A stretch of DNA of 64,000 nt from Limnohabitans sp. DM1 (lineage in GTDB: Bacteria > Pseudomonadota > Gammaproteobacteria > Burkholderiales > Burkholderiaceae_C). The notes beneath the pieces are model-generated. The model did no database searches. It was not told where the DNA came from and saw nothing but the letters and a program-made list of their open reading frames with translations. The translations under genes were made by a program, and so were the position numbers. Of the stretch, positions 17,006-25,828 are shown piece by piece. Every line of letters begins with the position of its first letter. Position 1 is the stretch's first letter. The stretch spans positions 248,001-312,000 of the forward strand of contig NZ_CXOO01000022.1 of the NCBI RefSeq assembly GCF_001269385.1, in the 5' to 3' direction.

Positions 17006-17809
17006 TCAGAGCAAACCCTCGTAAGCGATGGTGATCGGCGCGTGGTCGGAAAATTTTTCGCCCTTGTAGATGTGCTCGGTGCGGGCTTTTTCGGCCACGG
17101 CGGGCGTGGCCAGGTGGTAGTCCAAGCGCCAGCCCACATTCTTGGCGTAGGCTTGGCCACGGTTGCTCCACCAGGTGTAGCAATCGTCAGTGGTGTGCGG
17201 CTTGAGGTGGCGGTAGACGTCGACCACACCGCCTTCGGTGGTCAACTGTGTCATCCAGGCACGCTCTTCGGGCAAAAAGCCGCTGTTCTTGAGGTTGCCC
17301 TTCCAATTCTTGAGGTCCGCCTGTTGGTGGGCGATGTTCACGTCGCTGCAGACGATGAAGTCGCGCTCGGCTTTGAGGGCCATCAGGTGGGGGTACATCT
17401 TGTTCAAGAAGCGAAACTTGGCTTCTTGCCGCTCGGGGCCGGACGAGCCACTGGGAAAGTACACGCTGATGATGGACAACTTGCGCTGCGGTGTATCGAA
17501 GCGTGTTTCCACATAGCGGCCCTCGGCGTCGAACTCGCCGCCGTCAAATCCCACCACCACGTCACTGGGTTCGTGGCGGGTGTAGACGCCCACGCCAGAG
17601 TAGCCTTTTTTTTCGGCAAAGTGAAAATGGCCCTTGAGGCCCGCGAGTTCCTCAAACTTGCCCGCCACATCGGGGGCCTGGGCTTTGACCTCTTGCACGC
17701 AAATACAATCGGGTTTCTCTTGGGCAAGCCACGCGGCGACCCCTTTAGTTGTGGCCGAACGGATGCCGTTGAGGTTAAGGCTGGTGAGTTTGAACAAGGA
17801 TTTCCCCAT
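17006..17809 (-). CDS. xth: Exodeoxyribonuclease III / AP endonuclease
   Basis: 267 residues of the ExoIII family: [10 protein letters not shown] at the N-terminus, CVQEVKAQ with the metal-binding Glu, [23 protein letters not shown] with the catalytic Asp/Asn, RLDYHL, and the terminal FSDHAPI with the catalytic Asp-His. It cuts DNA at abasic sites and removes 3' blocks in base excision repair. Its ATG at 17809-17807 overlaps the pyrE ATG on the opposite strand. A TTG at 17797 just before [10 protein letters not shown] is a possible true start, as relatives often begin MFKL. Confidence 0.93.
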   Translation of the reverse strand: MGKSLFKLTSLNLNGIRSATTKGVAAWLAQEKPDCICVQEVKAQAPDVAGKFEELAGLKGHFHFAEKKGYSGVGVYTRHEPSDVVVGFDGGEFDAEGRYVETRFDTPQRKLSIISVYFPSGSSGPERQEAKFRFLNKMYPHLMALKAERDFIVCSDVNIAHQQADLKNWKGNLKNSGFLPEERAWMTQLTTEGGVVDVYRHLKPHTTDDCYTWWSNRGQAYAKNVGWRLDYHLATPAVAEKARTEHIYKGEKFSDHAPITIAYEGLL

Positions 17810-18512
17810 GGTGACAGGACAGGCAAGCAGCGCCGAGATGCAGGCGCTCGCTCAGGAATTTGTGCAGTTTGCGGTGGATTCGGGCGTGCTGCGCTTTGGT
17901 GAATTCAAGACCAAAGCCGGGCGCATGAGCCCATACTTTTTTAACGCCGGCCTGTTTGACGATGGCGCCAAGCTCAGCCGACTGGCGCAATTTTATGCAA
18001 AAGCCCTGTTGGCCAGCGGCATCGAATTTGACATGATTTTTGGCCCCGCCTACAAGGGTATCCCGCTGGGCGCGGCGGTGGCTGTCGAGCTGGCCCGCTT
18101 GGGAAAGAACGTGCCCTTTGCCTACAACCGCAAGGAAGCCAAGGACCACGGCGAAGGCGGCTCGCTGGTGGGCGCCCCCCTCAAAGGGCGCGTGCTGATC
18201 GTGGACGATGTGATGAGCGCAGGCACCGCCGCCCGCGAATCCATTGCGCTGATCAAGGCCGCCGGGGCCACGCCGCACGCCATCGCGATTGCGCTGGACC
18301 GCCAGGAAATGGCCACCGAGAAGCAGGCTGACGGCTCGGTCAAAGATGTGCCGCACAGCGCAGTGCAGTACGTTCGGGGCACGCTGAGCATGGACGTGTG
18401 CTGCATTGCCCAACTGTCGGACTTGCTGGCCTACCTGTCGCGCCAAAGCGGCAATGACCTGGGTCAGCACCTGCCCAAGGTGCAGGCTTACAGGGACCGC
18501 TATGGGGTTTGA
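17808..18512 (+). CDS. pyrE: Orotate phosphoribosyltransferase
   Basis: 234 residues. The PRPP-binding loop is seen as [13 protein letters not shown], the flexible catalytic loop as [11 protein letters not shown], and the N-terminal half has [17 protein letters not shown]. It joins orotate and PRPP to give OMP in pyrimidine synthesis, in the cytoplasm. AAGGA at 17796-17800, seven bases upstream, supports the ATG at 17808. The gene is divergent from xth with the two start codons overlapping by two bases, so its promoter must lie inside xth coding sequence. Confidence 0.95.
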   Translation: MVTGQASSAEMQALAQEFVQFAVDSGVLRFGEFKTKAGRMSPYFFNAGLFDDGAKLSRLAQFYAKALLASGIEFDMIFGPAYKGIPLGAAVAVELARLGKNVPFAYNRKEAKDHGEGGSLVGAPLKGRVLIVDDVMSAGTAARESIALIKAAGATPHAIAIALDRQEMATEKQADGSVKDVPHSAVQYVRGTLSMDVCCIAQLSDLLAYLSRQSGNDLGQHLPKVQAYRDRYGV

Positions 18513-18616
18513 AATTGCTGAGCTCGTTGCACATTTACAAATTTCAGCCTCTATACATCGCGTGACCATGACACGCGCCTTCGCAAAATTGTGATTATTT
18601 TGATTTAACCAATTTA

Positions 18617-18650
18617 GACAGTCTTACACCCCGTCAACTGTCTTTTTTTT
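18617..18650 (+). terminator. Terminator after pyrE
   Basis: Stem GACAGT (18617-18622) / ACTGTC (18637-18642) with a 14-base loop, followed by eight T residues. It lies about 105 bases past the pyrE stop. The stem is short, but the T-run is strong. Confidence 0.6.
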
Positions 18651-18972
18651 CGCTTCAACTGAGTTGTTTCAACCTAGTCAAGCCGATTTGATGGTCAAAA
18701 GAGTGCCTACAAAACACTGAAAATGCTGCTTTGTTGCCCAAATTCACGCATCGGCGTTGAAAAAAATCAACTAACTCATGAAAAAGATGAAAAAATTATT
18801 TTAATTTTTTGGAACTCATTAATTCTGATTAAGAGAATTTAAGCTTACAAAAAACAATTTTTCATCGCGATCTCCATCAAAAACACCGAGAGGCATACCC
18901 CAATTGGTGGATTCGCACTCGAAACTTTATCTTGAGAATTTCAGTTTTCATGTACTTGGCAATTTTCTCTTG
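18651..18972 (+). promoter_or_regulatory. AT-rich leader region ahead of the type I secretion operon
   Basis: About 320 bases that are clearly richer in A and T than the flanking genes, especially 18750-18870 with long A and T runs. I find no promoter with good -35 and -10 boxes at proper spacing and no known riboswitch. It most likely carries the promoter of the downstream tolC-ABC-hlyD operon. Confidence 0.4.
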
Positions 18973-20349
18973 ATGCTCAATAAGTTTTATCAAAAACGAC
19001 CTCGCGGCACCGGGCCAAGGCCCGTTCTGCGCGTTCGTTTCTGGGCGGGCTCCAAGCGGGTCTGGCAGGTCCTGGGATCATTCTTCTTGTCTGGCCTGGC
19101 CGCCAGTGTCTTCGCGCAAACATTGCCAGCCGTCGTATCCAAAGCATTGCAGGATTACCCGTCGATCCTGTCCGCCAATGCCAAATCTGCAGCCGCGCGT
19201 TCAGACATTGCACGCGCTCGCAGCGCTCATTACCCACAAATTGGGGTTTCAGCCACGGCCAACTCTTATGCCTCCGGCACACCCTTGACATCCAGTCAAC
19301 GTCTGACTTTGTCCCCCACGACCCGCTTGAACCTGTGGTCAGGCGGCAAGATTGAAGCCGACACACAGCGCTCTGAAGCACTGGCGCGCGCGTCCGAATT
19401 TCAACAAGCCATTACCCTGGAAGACGTGGCCCAACAAGCTGCCGAGGCTTACCTGAACTGGGCCAAGACAGCCGACCTTTACAACTTGGCCGTTCGCAAT
19501 GTGAATTCACACCGTGAGACGCTGGATGACATTCGAAAGATCTCGGAGGTCGACAAGGGCCGCCGCGTGGACTATGAGCAAGCCCTGGTGCGGACGGAAA
19601 ACGCCACGCTGAACTTGCAGCAACGCAAATCAGATTTTTCCCAGGCCATTCAGCGCATGACCCGTTACTGGTCTGGCCCTCTGGATGCCCGCCCCACAGG
19701 GCTGGATGAAGTGGTGTCCAGCACGGGTCCTCTGGGCCGCATGCCTTTAACGATGGCCGCTGCCATGGACATGGTGTCCAACAATTTGCCTGTCATTGCC
19801 CAAGCTCAAGCCCAAGTGCAAGCAGCTGAAGCGGCTGTGCGCATGGCCAAAGCGCAGCACTGGCCTACCGTTGACTTGGCTGTCTCCAGACAAGCTGCGA
19901 CTGCAACAACCCGTGACGAAGTCCTCACGCAATTGCAACTGAATGCACCGCTTTATTCGGGTGGCAACGCTTCGGCAGCCGTTGAGACTGCTGTTGGTCA
20001 ACTGAAAGCCGCACAGTTCGCACTGGATGAAGCCCGTTTATTGGCCAGAGAAAAAGCCGCCCTAGCTTGGCAAGAGTGGGCGTCGGCCCAATCGCGCACG
20101 ATCACTGGCAACGCGCAATCCGATGTGGGCGACAAATTGGTCGATTCTTACCGCCAACAGTTTCGCGTCGCCCGCAGATCCCTCTTGGAGTTGCTGAACA
20201 TGCAGGCCGATGCATTCAGTTACCGATCCAGTGCACGAACAGCTTTTCATGATGAGCGTATCGCTCGCGTGCGTTTGTTGGCATCCACAGGTGACTTGGC
20301 ACGCCGCTTCAACGCAGAGCCAGGACTGGTTGCCCAGCCCGGGCGTTGA
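18973..20349 (+). CDS. TolC-family outer-membrane channel of a type I secretion system
   Basis: 458 residues from the ATG at 18973. A signal peptide (WQVLGSFFLSGLAASVFAQ) is preceded by an unusually long, very basic N-terminal stretch, so the true start may differ; the frame is open to 18904. Outer-membrane efflux protein repeats are present in both halves: LPAVVSKALQDYPSILSANA at the first coiled-coil and AAAMDMVSNNLPVIAQAQA at the second. It would form the trimeric channel through which the substrate leaves the cell (LapE/BapD-like role). The ABC gene starts 35 bases downstream. Confidence 0.9.
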   Translation: MLNKFYQKRPRGTGPRPVLRVRFWAGSKRVWQVLGSFFLSGLAASVFAQTLPAVVSKALQDYPSILSANAKSAAARSDIARARSAHYPQIGVSATANSYASGTPLTSSQRLTLSPTTRLNLWSGGKIEADTQRSEALARASEFQQAITLEDVAQQAAEAYLNWAKTADLYNLAVRNVNSHRETLDDIRKISEVDKGRRVDYEQALVRTENATLNLQQRKSDFSQAIQRMTRYWSGPLDARPTGLDEVVSSTGPLGRMPLTMAAAMDMVSNNLPVIAQAQAQVQAAEAAVRMAKAQHWPTVDLAVSRQAATATTRDEVLTQLQLNAPLYSGGNASAAVETAVGQLKAAQFALDEARLLAREKAALAWQEWASAQSRTITGNAQSDVGDKLVDSYRQQFRVARRSLLELLNMQADAFSYRSSARTAFHDERIARVRLLASTGDLARRFNAEPGLVAQPGR

Positions 20350-20384
20350 TGCGCACCCTGAACACTTTGATGAATTGATGGCCC

Positions 20385-22601
20385 ATGACTAACTTATTGA
20401 ACTTCACGCCGCCTGGCGCCGCCGGGCTCAAGTCCCCGCCACCGGACAAAAAACCCAGTGACGGCATGAACGATCCATTGCTGATGTGCTTGGCCATGAC
20501 GGCCAAGCTGCTGGGTCGCCCGGTGCATTTTCAGGTTCTGAGGGCAGGTTTTGCTCTGGATGAGCGTGGTCGCGTGCCCATGGCGGCTTATCCGGATATG
20601 GCGCACAAAAACGGCCTGATGGCGGCTTGGTCGCGCACCCGCATTGCGGATATCCCACACTACGTGTTGCCCGTGCTGATGTCGCTCACGGATGGCCGTG
20701 CCTGTGTTTTGCGCAATATTGATGGCCCCAACGCTGTTGTCTGGTGGGCAGAAACGGGCATGGAGGACCAGCTCATCTCCTTGGCTGAGTTGCAAGGCCT
20801 CGCTCGCCCAGAAGTACTGGCTCTCAAGTTGCCCCCTAAGCGCCACGACCAAACTCTCACGCCTTTCAAAGGCGCAGCCTTCAGTTGGTTCTGGGGCACG
20901 CTGTGGCGATTCCGTCACTTTTATGTGGAGTCCATGATCGCCACGGTGGTGGCCAACGTGCTGACCTTGGCCAGCGTATTCTTCACCATGAACGTGTATG
21001 ACCGCGTGGTGCCGACCAGCGCTTACGCATCCTTGTGGACCTTGGCCATTGGCACCGCTGCGGCCATCGTCATGGAATTCATCATGCGTTGGCTCAAGGC
21101 CCGTTTGGTGGATTTGGGCGGCAAGAAGGCCGACCTGGCCATCAACGCCACCTTGCTGCGCGAAATCATGGCCATTCGCTTGGAGCACCGACCTCAGTCG
21201 GTGGGCATTTTTGCCAGCTCCATGCGCGACTTCGAATCGCTGCGCGACTTCTTCTCATCAGCATCTTTGGTCTTGCTCGCAGATATGCCATTTGTTCTGA
21301 TGTTTCTGGCCTTGATTGCGATCGTGGCCGGTCCCCTGGCTTGGATTCCAGGCTTGGCTGTGCCTTTGTTGATTCTCATTGGCTTGGCCTCACAAAAATC
21401 ACTCATGTCCGCCATGCGCGAGAACATGAAAGAGTCTGGCGACAAACAAAGCGTCTTGGTGGAAGCTGTGCTGAACCTGGAACTCCTCAAAGCCCACAAC
21501 GCAGAAAGCTATTTGCAACGCCGCTGGGAAATGTCCAATTTGGCCGGTGCCGATGCCTACAAACGAACGCGCAGCCTGACCAACTGGGTGATGGGCCTGA
21601 CCACCGCTGCGCAGCAGTTGGTGACGGTGGGCATGGTGGTGGCCGGCGTCTACATGATTCACGCCAACACCTTGACCGTTGGTGGTTTGATGGCGGCAGT
21701 GATTTTGGCAGGCCGTGCTTTAGGGCCATTGGCCAGCGTGATGTCCTTGGCGACACGCTATCAGCAAGCCGTCAGCTCGCTGGAAACTCTTGATGGCTTG
21801 ATGAAGCGTCCGAGCGACCGCATTCACGGGCGCAACTACGTGGTGCCGGAAGTGATTCACGGCGGTCTGCAAGGTGAAGCGCTTGAATTTGCCTACCCCG
21901 GACAGCACAAGATCCCGGTCATCAAAAAACTGTCCATCAACATCGCCCCCGGTCAAAAAGTGGCCATGTTGGGACGTGTTGGCAGCGGCAAGAGCACCTT
22001 GCTTCGCCTCATGGCCGGTCTGTATTTGCCCCAGGCGGGCAATGTGCGTCTCGATGGTGTCGACTTGCAGCAATTGGAACCTGTCGAAGTTCGCAGCCGT
22101 ATAGGTTATGTGGGCCAAGACCCTCAGCTGTTCATGGGCACCTTGCGCGAAAACATGGTGTTGGCTGACAGCTGGATCAGCGACATGAAGATCACCGAAG
22201 TGCTCAAGACCTTGAATATCTATGACATGGTGGCCAGTCACCCCATGGGGCTGGACATGCCCATCACCGAAGCCGGTGGCGGTCTGTCCGGCGGTCAACG
22301 CCAGCTGCTGTCCATTGCGCGCATGATGCTGCGCAACCCGCAATTGGTGTTCATGGACGAGCCAACAGCCAACATGGACCAAAACACGGAAGCCCGCGTG
22401 ATTGCAGTGATGAAGGAATGGTTGCACGGCCGCACCTTGCTGATGTCCACACACCGCCCCCAACTTCTTGAATGGGTGGACATGATTGCTGTCATCGACA
22501 ACGGTCAATGCGTCGCGCTGGGGCCTAAACAAGAAATGATCGACAAACTCTCACGCGGCATTGACGTGAACTCTGCTCGCGCTCAAGGAGCTGCAGCATG
22601 A
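20385..22601 (+). CDS. Type I secretion ABC exporter, LapB/HlyB-like
   Basis: 738 residues. The N-terminal ~150 residues resemble the peptidase-like (C39-like) domain of RTX exporters, and no catalytic Cys-His pair is evident, as in exporters that do not cleave their substrate. A six-helix membrane domain spans roughly residues 180-470. The ATPase shows Walker A GRVGSGKST (530-538), signature LSGGQRQ (634-640) and Walker B LVFMDEPT (654-661), then a His switch in STHRP. It powers export of a large protein across both membranes. The stop overlaps the hlyD-like start by 4 bases (ATGA), so the two are coupled. Confidence 0.95.
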   Translation: MTNLLNFTPPGAAGLKSPPPDKKPSDGMNDPLLMCLAMTAKLLGRPVHFQVLRAGFALDERGRVPMAAYPDMAHKNGLMAAWSRTRIADIPHYVLPVLMSLTDGRACVLRNIDGPNAVVWWAETGMEDQLISLAELQGLARPEVLALKLPPKRHDQTLTPFKGAAFSWFWGTLWRFRHFYVESMIATVVANVLTLASVFFTMNVYDRVVPTSAYASLWTLAIGTAAAIVMEFIMRWLKARLVDLGGKKADLAINATLLREIMAIRLEHRPQSVGIFASSMRDFESLRDFFSSASLVLLADMPFVLMFLALIAIVAGPLAWIPGLAVPLLILIGLASQKSLMSAMRENMKESGDKQSVLVEAVLNLELLKAHNAESYLQRRWEMSNLAGADAYKRTRSLTNWVMGLTTAAQQLVTVGMVVAGVYMIHANTLTVGGLMAAVILAGRALGPLASVMSLATRYQQAVSSLETLDGLMKRPSDRIHGRNYVVPEVIHGGLQGEALEFAYPGQHKIPVIKKLSINIAPGQKVAMLGRVGSGKSTLLRLMAGLYLPQAGNVRLDGVDLQQLEPVEVRSRIGYVGQDPQLFMGTLRENMVLADSWISDMKITEVLKTLNIYDMVASHPMGLDMPITEAGGGLSGGQRQLLSIARMMLRNPQLVFMDEPTANMDQNTEARVIAVMKEWLHGRTLLMSTHRPQLLEWVDMIAVIDNGQCVALGPKQEMIDKLSRGIDVNSARAQGAAA

Positions 22602-23827
22602 AGCGCAAATCCGACAAACGCTCCAAGAGCATGCAAGGCTCAGGCTTTGGCATTGACACGGTCGAGGACGACGAGCGCCGTGCCAGTAAAACATTGGTCT
22701 GGATGACTGGCTTCACGTTGATCGTCGCCCTGGTCTGGGCCCATCAGTTTGAATTGGATGAAATTACCCGGGGTCAGGGCAAAGTGATCCCCACCAGTCG
22801 CGAACAAGTCATTCAGAGTCTCGACTCGGGCGTTCTGAGTGAAATGCTTGTGCGTGAAGGCAGCGTGGTAGAAAAAGACCAGGTCCTGCTTCGCATTGAC
22901 GACGCGCGCAGTGGTGCGGTGTACCGTGAATCTCAAGAAAAATTCCTTGCCCTTGCAGCCATGGCAGCACGGCTGAAGGCCGAGTCTTACGGCACAGCCC
23001 TGTCATTCCCCCCCGAACTCAAGAACTACCCAGCCCTAATGCAGCAGGAAATGCAGGCCTTTAATGCTCGCAAACGTGCGTTGTTTGAATCATTGTCTGC
23101 ACTGGACAATTCATTGGCAGCCGTCACGCGTGAGCTCAACATCACCGAACCCATGGTCAAACAGGGCGTGATGTCTGAAGTGGAATTGTTGCGCCTCAAG
23201 CGTCAATTGTCTGACCTGCAAGGCCAGCGCGCCGAACGACAAAACCGCTATCTGACAGATGCCAACAACGAGCTGGTACGCGTCTCATCCGAGTTGTCCC
23301 AGACCAAGGAAAACAGCGCTGCCCGCGCTGATGCGCTCAACCGCACCACCATCAAATCGCCCATGAAGGGGATTGTCAAAAATGTGCAGATCACCACCGT
23401 GGGTGGCGTTGTGCAAGCTGGCCAGCCCATTTTGGAAATTGTGCCCACTGAAGACGAAATGTTGGTGGAGGCCTACGTCAAGCCTTCCGAAGTCGCTTTT
23501 TTGAAGATCGGCCAAAAAGCCACCGTCAAATTGACCGCCTATGACTTCAACAAATACGGCGGACTCGATGGCGTGCTGGAGCATTTGAGCCCGGACACCC
23601 TGCGCGATGAAAAGCAACGCAAGCCGGGCAATCCGGTTGAACTTGAAGAAGGCTTTTACCGAATCATGGTGCGTGTCAGGGAACCCGAAAGCATGCGCCG
23701 TGGGCTCAAGCTTGTGCCCCTGCCCGGCATGACCGCCACCGTTGAAATCCGAACCGGACAAAAGAGCGTCCTTGAGTACCTCTTCCGACCTTTGCAAAAC
23801 GTGACGCAAGCATTGCGTGAACGTTGA
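22598..23827 (+). CDS. HlyD-family membrane-fusion protein of the type I secretion system
   Basis: 409 residues. There is one N-terminal membrane helix (LVWMTGFTLIVALVWA, about residues 33-48), a barrel/lipoyl half (GQGKVIPTSREQVIQSLDSG), a long coiled-coil region (about residues 110-240), and a return lipoyl/beta-barrel part with IKSPMKGIVKNV and VEIRTGQKSVLEYLFRPL at the end. The last segment is the usual C-terminus of LapC/HlyD proteins. It bridges the ABC exporter and the TolC-like channel. It follows the ABC gene with a 4-base overlap, and the regulator gene starts 24 bases downstream. Confidence 0.95.
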   Translation: MKRKSDKRSKSMQGSGFGIDTVEDDERRASKTLVWMTGFTLIVALVWAHQFELDEITRGQGKVIPTSREQVIQSLDSGVLSEMLVREGSVVEKDQVLLRIDDARSGAVYRESQEKFLALAAMAARLKAESYGTALSFPPELKNYPALMQQEMQAFNARKRALFESLSALDNSLAAVTRELNITEPMVKQGVMSEVELLRLKRQLSDLQGQRAERQNRYLTDANNELVRVSSELSQTKENSAARADALNRTTIKSPMKGIVKNVQITTVGGVVQAGQPILEIVPTEDEMLVEAYVKPSEVAFLKIGQKATVKLTAYDFNKYGGLDGVLEHLSPDTLRDEKQRKPGNPVELEEGFYRIMVRVREPESMRRGLKLVPLPGMTATVEIRTGQKSVLEYLFRPLQNVTQALRER

Positions 23828-23851
23828 ATCACCAACATTCAGGAGATACCT

Positions 23852-24523
23852 ATGAGTGAAGACCACACCATGTCCATCGAAGAAATCATTCCCTCGCCGG
23901 AATCTCAACCCGCTTTGAAGCGAAAGTCAGACATGAATGCCCCACAATTTTTAAGCACCGCCGAGGCTGCGAGGATGTTGGGGCTCTCCACCACGCTTGT
24001 TCAAACCCTTGTCGATCAGGGTGATCTCAAGGGCTGGAAGACGCGTGGAGGTCACCGACGAATTTCTATCGATTCCATTTTGGACTACCAAAACGCTTCG
24101 CGAAGCGTTCTGGGCAACTACGCCAAGACAACCATTCGCCCACGCGTCACGGTGGTGGTGGAGACACCCACTTTGCTGTCAGATTTGATCAAGGACTATT
24201 CACTTTGGGACTTTGCGGTCGACGTCACTTTCTTTGACTCAGTCACAGAAGCCCTGCTGGAGCTGTCCAGTAAACGTCCGGACATGATGGTTGTGGAAAT
24301 GTCCATGCCCCGAGCCCAACAAGAAAAAACGTTCCAGGCGCTTGAAAATTTCAATCAACGCGGTCGTGCACCATTGTCCGTAGTTCTCATCAGTCAAGAA
24401 AAAGGGTTAAGCTCAGCCTTACAAGCGGGTGCACCCTCGACGATTCAGGTGATCTCAGGTCCATTGAATTCACTGTGGTTGCACGCATACCTCACAGGAG
24501 TTATCGCCTCATGCCGGAACTGA
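23852..24523 (+). CDS. Regulator: excisionase-type HTH fused to a receiver-like domain
   Basis: 223 residues. Residues ~31-80 form a winged HTH of the MerR/excisionase type (FLSTAEAARMLGLS ... GWKTRGGHRRISIDSILDY). Residues ~95-220 look like a response-regulator receiver by length and by the PDMMVVEMSMP segment, but the phospho-acceptor position is Glu149 rather than Asp and I see no clear N-terminal acidic pair. It is therefore likely a phosphorylation-independent regulator. It is the fourth gene in the T1SS operon and overlaps the next gene by 13 bases, which ties it to control of this locus or its secretion; the target is not known. Confidence 0.7.
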   Translation: MSEDHTMSIEEIIPSPESQPALKRKSDMNAPQFLSTAEAARMLGLSTTLVQTLVDQGDLKGWKTRGGHRRISIDSILDYQNASRSVLGNYAKTTIRPRVTVVVETPTLLSDLIKDYSLWDFAVDVTFFDSVTEALLELSSKRPDMMVVEMSMPRAQQEKTFQALENFNQRGRAPLSVVLISQEKGLSSALQAGAPSTIQVISGPLNSLWLHAYLTGVIASCRN

Positions 24524-25323
24524 TGCTCACTTCATTCTCAAAAAATTCATCTTTGTCGAGAACGCTGGCTCGGCCTGGTCACAACAAGAATTTGTTGCAA
24601 GCCAACCGTGATGCTGTCATTCTTTTGGGGCAAGGCAACGACTCTTCATCAGACATGAAAGGTCAAGTCCTCAGACAGCTGCGTCTGACCCAAAACCTTG
24701 ATCCTGCAGTGCTCGCGACCGAGGCCTGTATTTCCGTCGCGCAACTCTACGAAATTGAAAAAGGCGTTGACAGTCTTTTTTATTCGGACAATTTGCGCCA
24801 ACAGGCTGCACGCAGAATCGCTCAACTTTTGGGCATAGATTGGAACCATATTGACGAGCGTTGTGCAGGCCTGCAAACAGCCACCAATGTCGTGACCTTG
24901 CAGCGAAGCACTGTCGTCAGGGGCATCAACGCCAATGCGTCCACCACTGTCCTTTCATCTTCATCCGCCCCGAATACAGCCATCTTGCCTGCCCCCTCAC
25001 CCATTGATATTGCCGTGAATTCGCACATTTCCCTCAGCGAGGCCGCAACCATGCCTCCTGTTAAAACCGCTCCCGCATCGCAAACCACCTTTGCCCTCGG
25101 TTTGTCTACCCCCTCAGCTGATTCGCAACCTAGCGACGAATCAGGATTCAAATCTACAGAGCAGACATTACCTGAAGCTCGTTCTGGTCGTGTCCTGTGG
25201 TGGCTGATCACCGCAATAGGACTGTCAGCCATCTCCTTTTATGTGGCCGAGCAGGAAGGTTATGTACGCCAGTACTGGCCTGAGTTTTATCATTTATTGC
25301 GCACCGTCCAACAAGCCATGTGA
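24511..25323 (+). CDS. RodZ-like HTH protein with C-terminal membrane helix
   Basis: 270 residues from the ATG at 24511, preceded by AGGAG. Residues ~48-110 form a helix-turn-helix of the Xre/RodZ type (GQVLRQLRLTQNLDPAVLAT, ISVAQLYEIEKG). A Ser/Thr/Pro/Ala-rich linker follows, then one membrane helix near residues 228-246 (VLWWLITAIGLSAISFYVA) and a short tail. RodZ itself has an HTH on the cytoplasmic side and a periplasmic domain; here the periplasmic part is only about 25 residues. It overlaps the preceding regulator by 13 bases and closes the T1SS operon. It may be a membrane-tethered transcription factor or a cytoskeletal adaptor; neither is proven. Confidence 0.65.
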   Translation: MPELMLTSFSKNSSLSRTLARPGHNKNLLQANRDAVILLGQGNDSSSDMKGQVLRQLRLTQNLDPAVLATEACISVAQLYEIEKGVDSLFYSDNLRQQAARRIAQLLGIDWNHIDERCAGLQTATNVVTLQRSTVVRGINANASTTVLSSSSAPNTAILPAPSPIDIAVNSHISLSEAATMPPVKTAPASQTTFALGLSTPSADSQPSDESGFKSTEQTLPEARSGRVLWWLITAIGLSAISFYVAEQEGYVRQYWPEFYHLLRTVQQAM

Positions 25324-25378
25324 AGGTCACTCTGAGCCCTAACAGCTCCGTTCAAGCCCTGTCCCCCTGTTTTTGAGC

Positions 25379-25404
25379 TGCCCTCTTGGGCACAAGTTTT
25401 TGCA
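25379..25404 (+). terminator. Possible weak terminator of the T1SS operon
   Basis: Hairpin TGCCC / GGGCA with loop TCTT (25379-25392), followed shortly by a T-rich stretch. It lies about 55 bases after the last gene of the operon. The stem is short and the T-run is not adjacent. Confidence 0.35.
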
Positions 25405-25530
25405 CTTTTTTCGAGACCATATTTTTGTGCCTGGTCTTTCCCATGCCTTGAAACAGTTTTGTCATCCTTTCACCTTCAACAGATGCTTTAAATAATTCTT
25501 CAATTCGCTCTCAGATTGAAGAGTGGCTAC

Positions 25531-25539
25531 TGCTAAAAT
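25531..25539 (+). promoter_or_regulatory. Extended -10 promoter element for the tRNA genes
   Basis: TGCTAAAAT is an extended -10 (TGN plus TAAAAT) lying 16 bases ahead of tRNA-Asn. No good -35 box is seen at the usual distance, which is tolerated with an extended -10. Confidence 0.5.
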
Positions 25540-25555
25540 TGCACATTCCGGTTTT

Positions 25556-25631
25556 TCCTCGATAGCTCAGTCGGTAGAGCGCCGGACTGTTAATCCGTAG
25601 GTCCCTGGTTCGAGCCCAGGTCGAGGAGCCA
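25556..25631 (+). tRNA. tRNA-Asn (GTT)
   Basis: 76 bases including an encoded CCA. The acceptor stem TCCTCGA pairs with TCGAGGA; the D-arm GCTC...GAGC, the anticodon loop CTGTTAA with anticodon GTT, and the T-arm CCTGG-TTCGAGC-CCAGG are all present. Confidence 0.97.
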
Positions 25632-25745
25632 AACCACTCGCTTACATCGACGCGCCATTAGTGGTCGTACCGTTGATTGGCAATCTGGAACTTCAAACCG
25701 GTGTAATTGAACTCAAGTTCAACAGCCGCAACTTGATGCAAATTT

Positions 25746-25821
25746 GCGGGAATAGCTCAGTTGGTAGAGCGCAACCTTGCCAAGGTTGAGGTCGCGAGTT
25801 CGAACCTCGTTTCCCGCTCCA
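25746..25821 (+). tRNA. tRNA-Gly (GCC)
   Basis: 76 bases including CCA. The acceptor GCGGGAA pairs with TTCCCGC; the anticodon loop TTGCCAA gives anticodon GCC, and the T-loop TTCGAAC is present. An ISL3 element begins within about 10 bases of its 3' end. Confidence 0.97.
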
Positions 25822-25828
25822 TTTTTTG

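Noticed and set aside
18904-18972. Upstream TTG start for the TolC-like protein
   Set aside because: It would place an extra hydrophobic stretch ahead of the signal peptide; the ATG at 18973 is more plausible, though not certain.
20385-20900. Active C39 peptidase domain in the ABC exporter
   Set aside because: The N-terminal domain is there by position and length, but I see no catalytic Cys followed by a matching His/Asp, so it is probably a non-cleaving docking domain.
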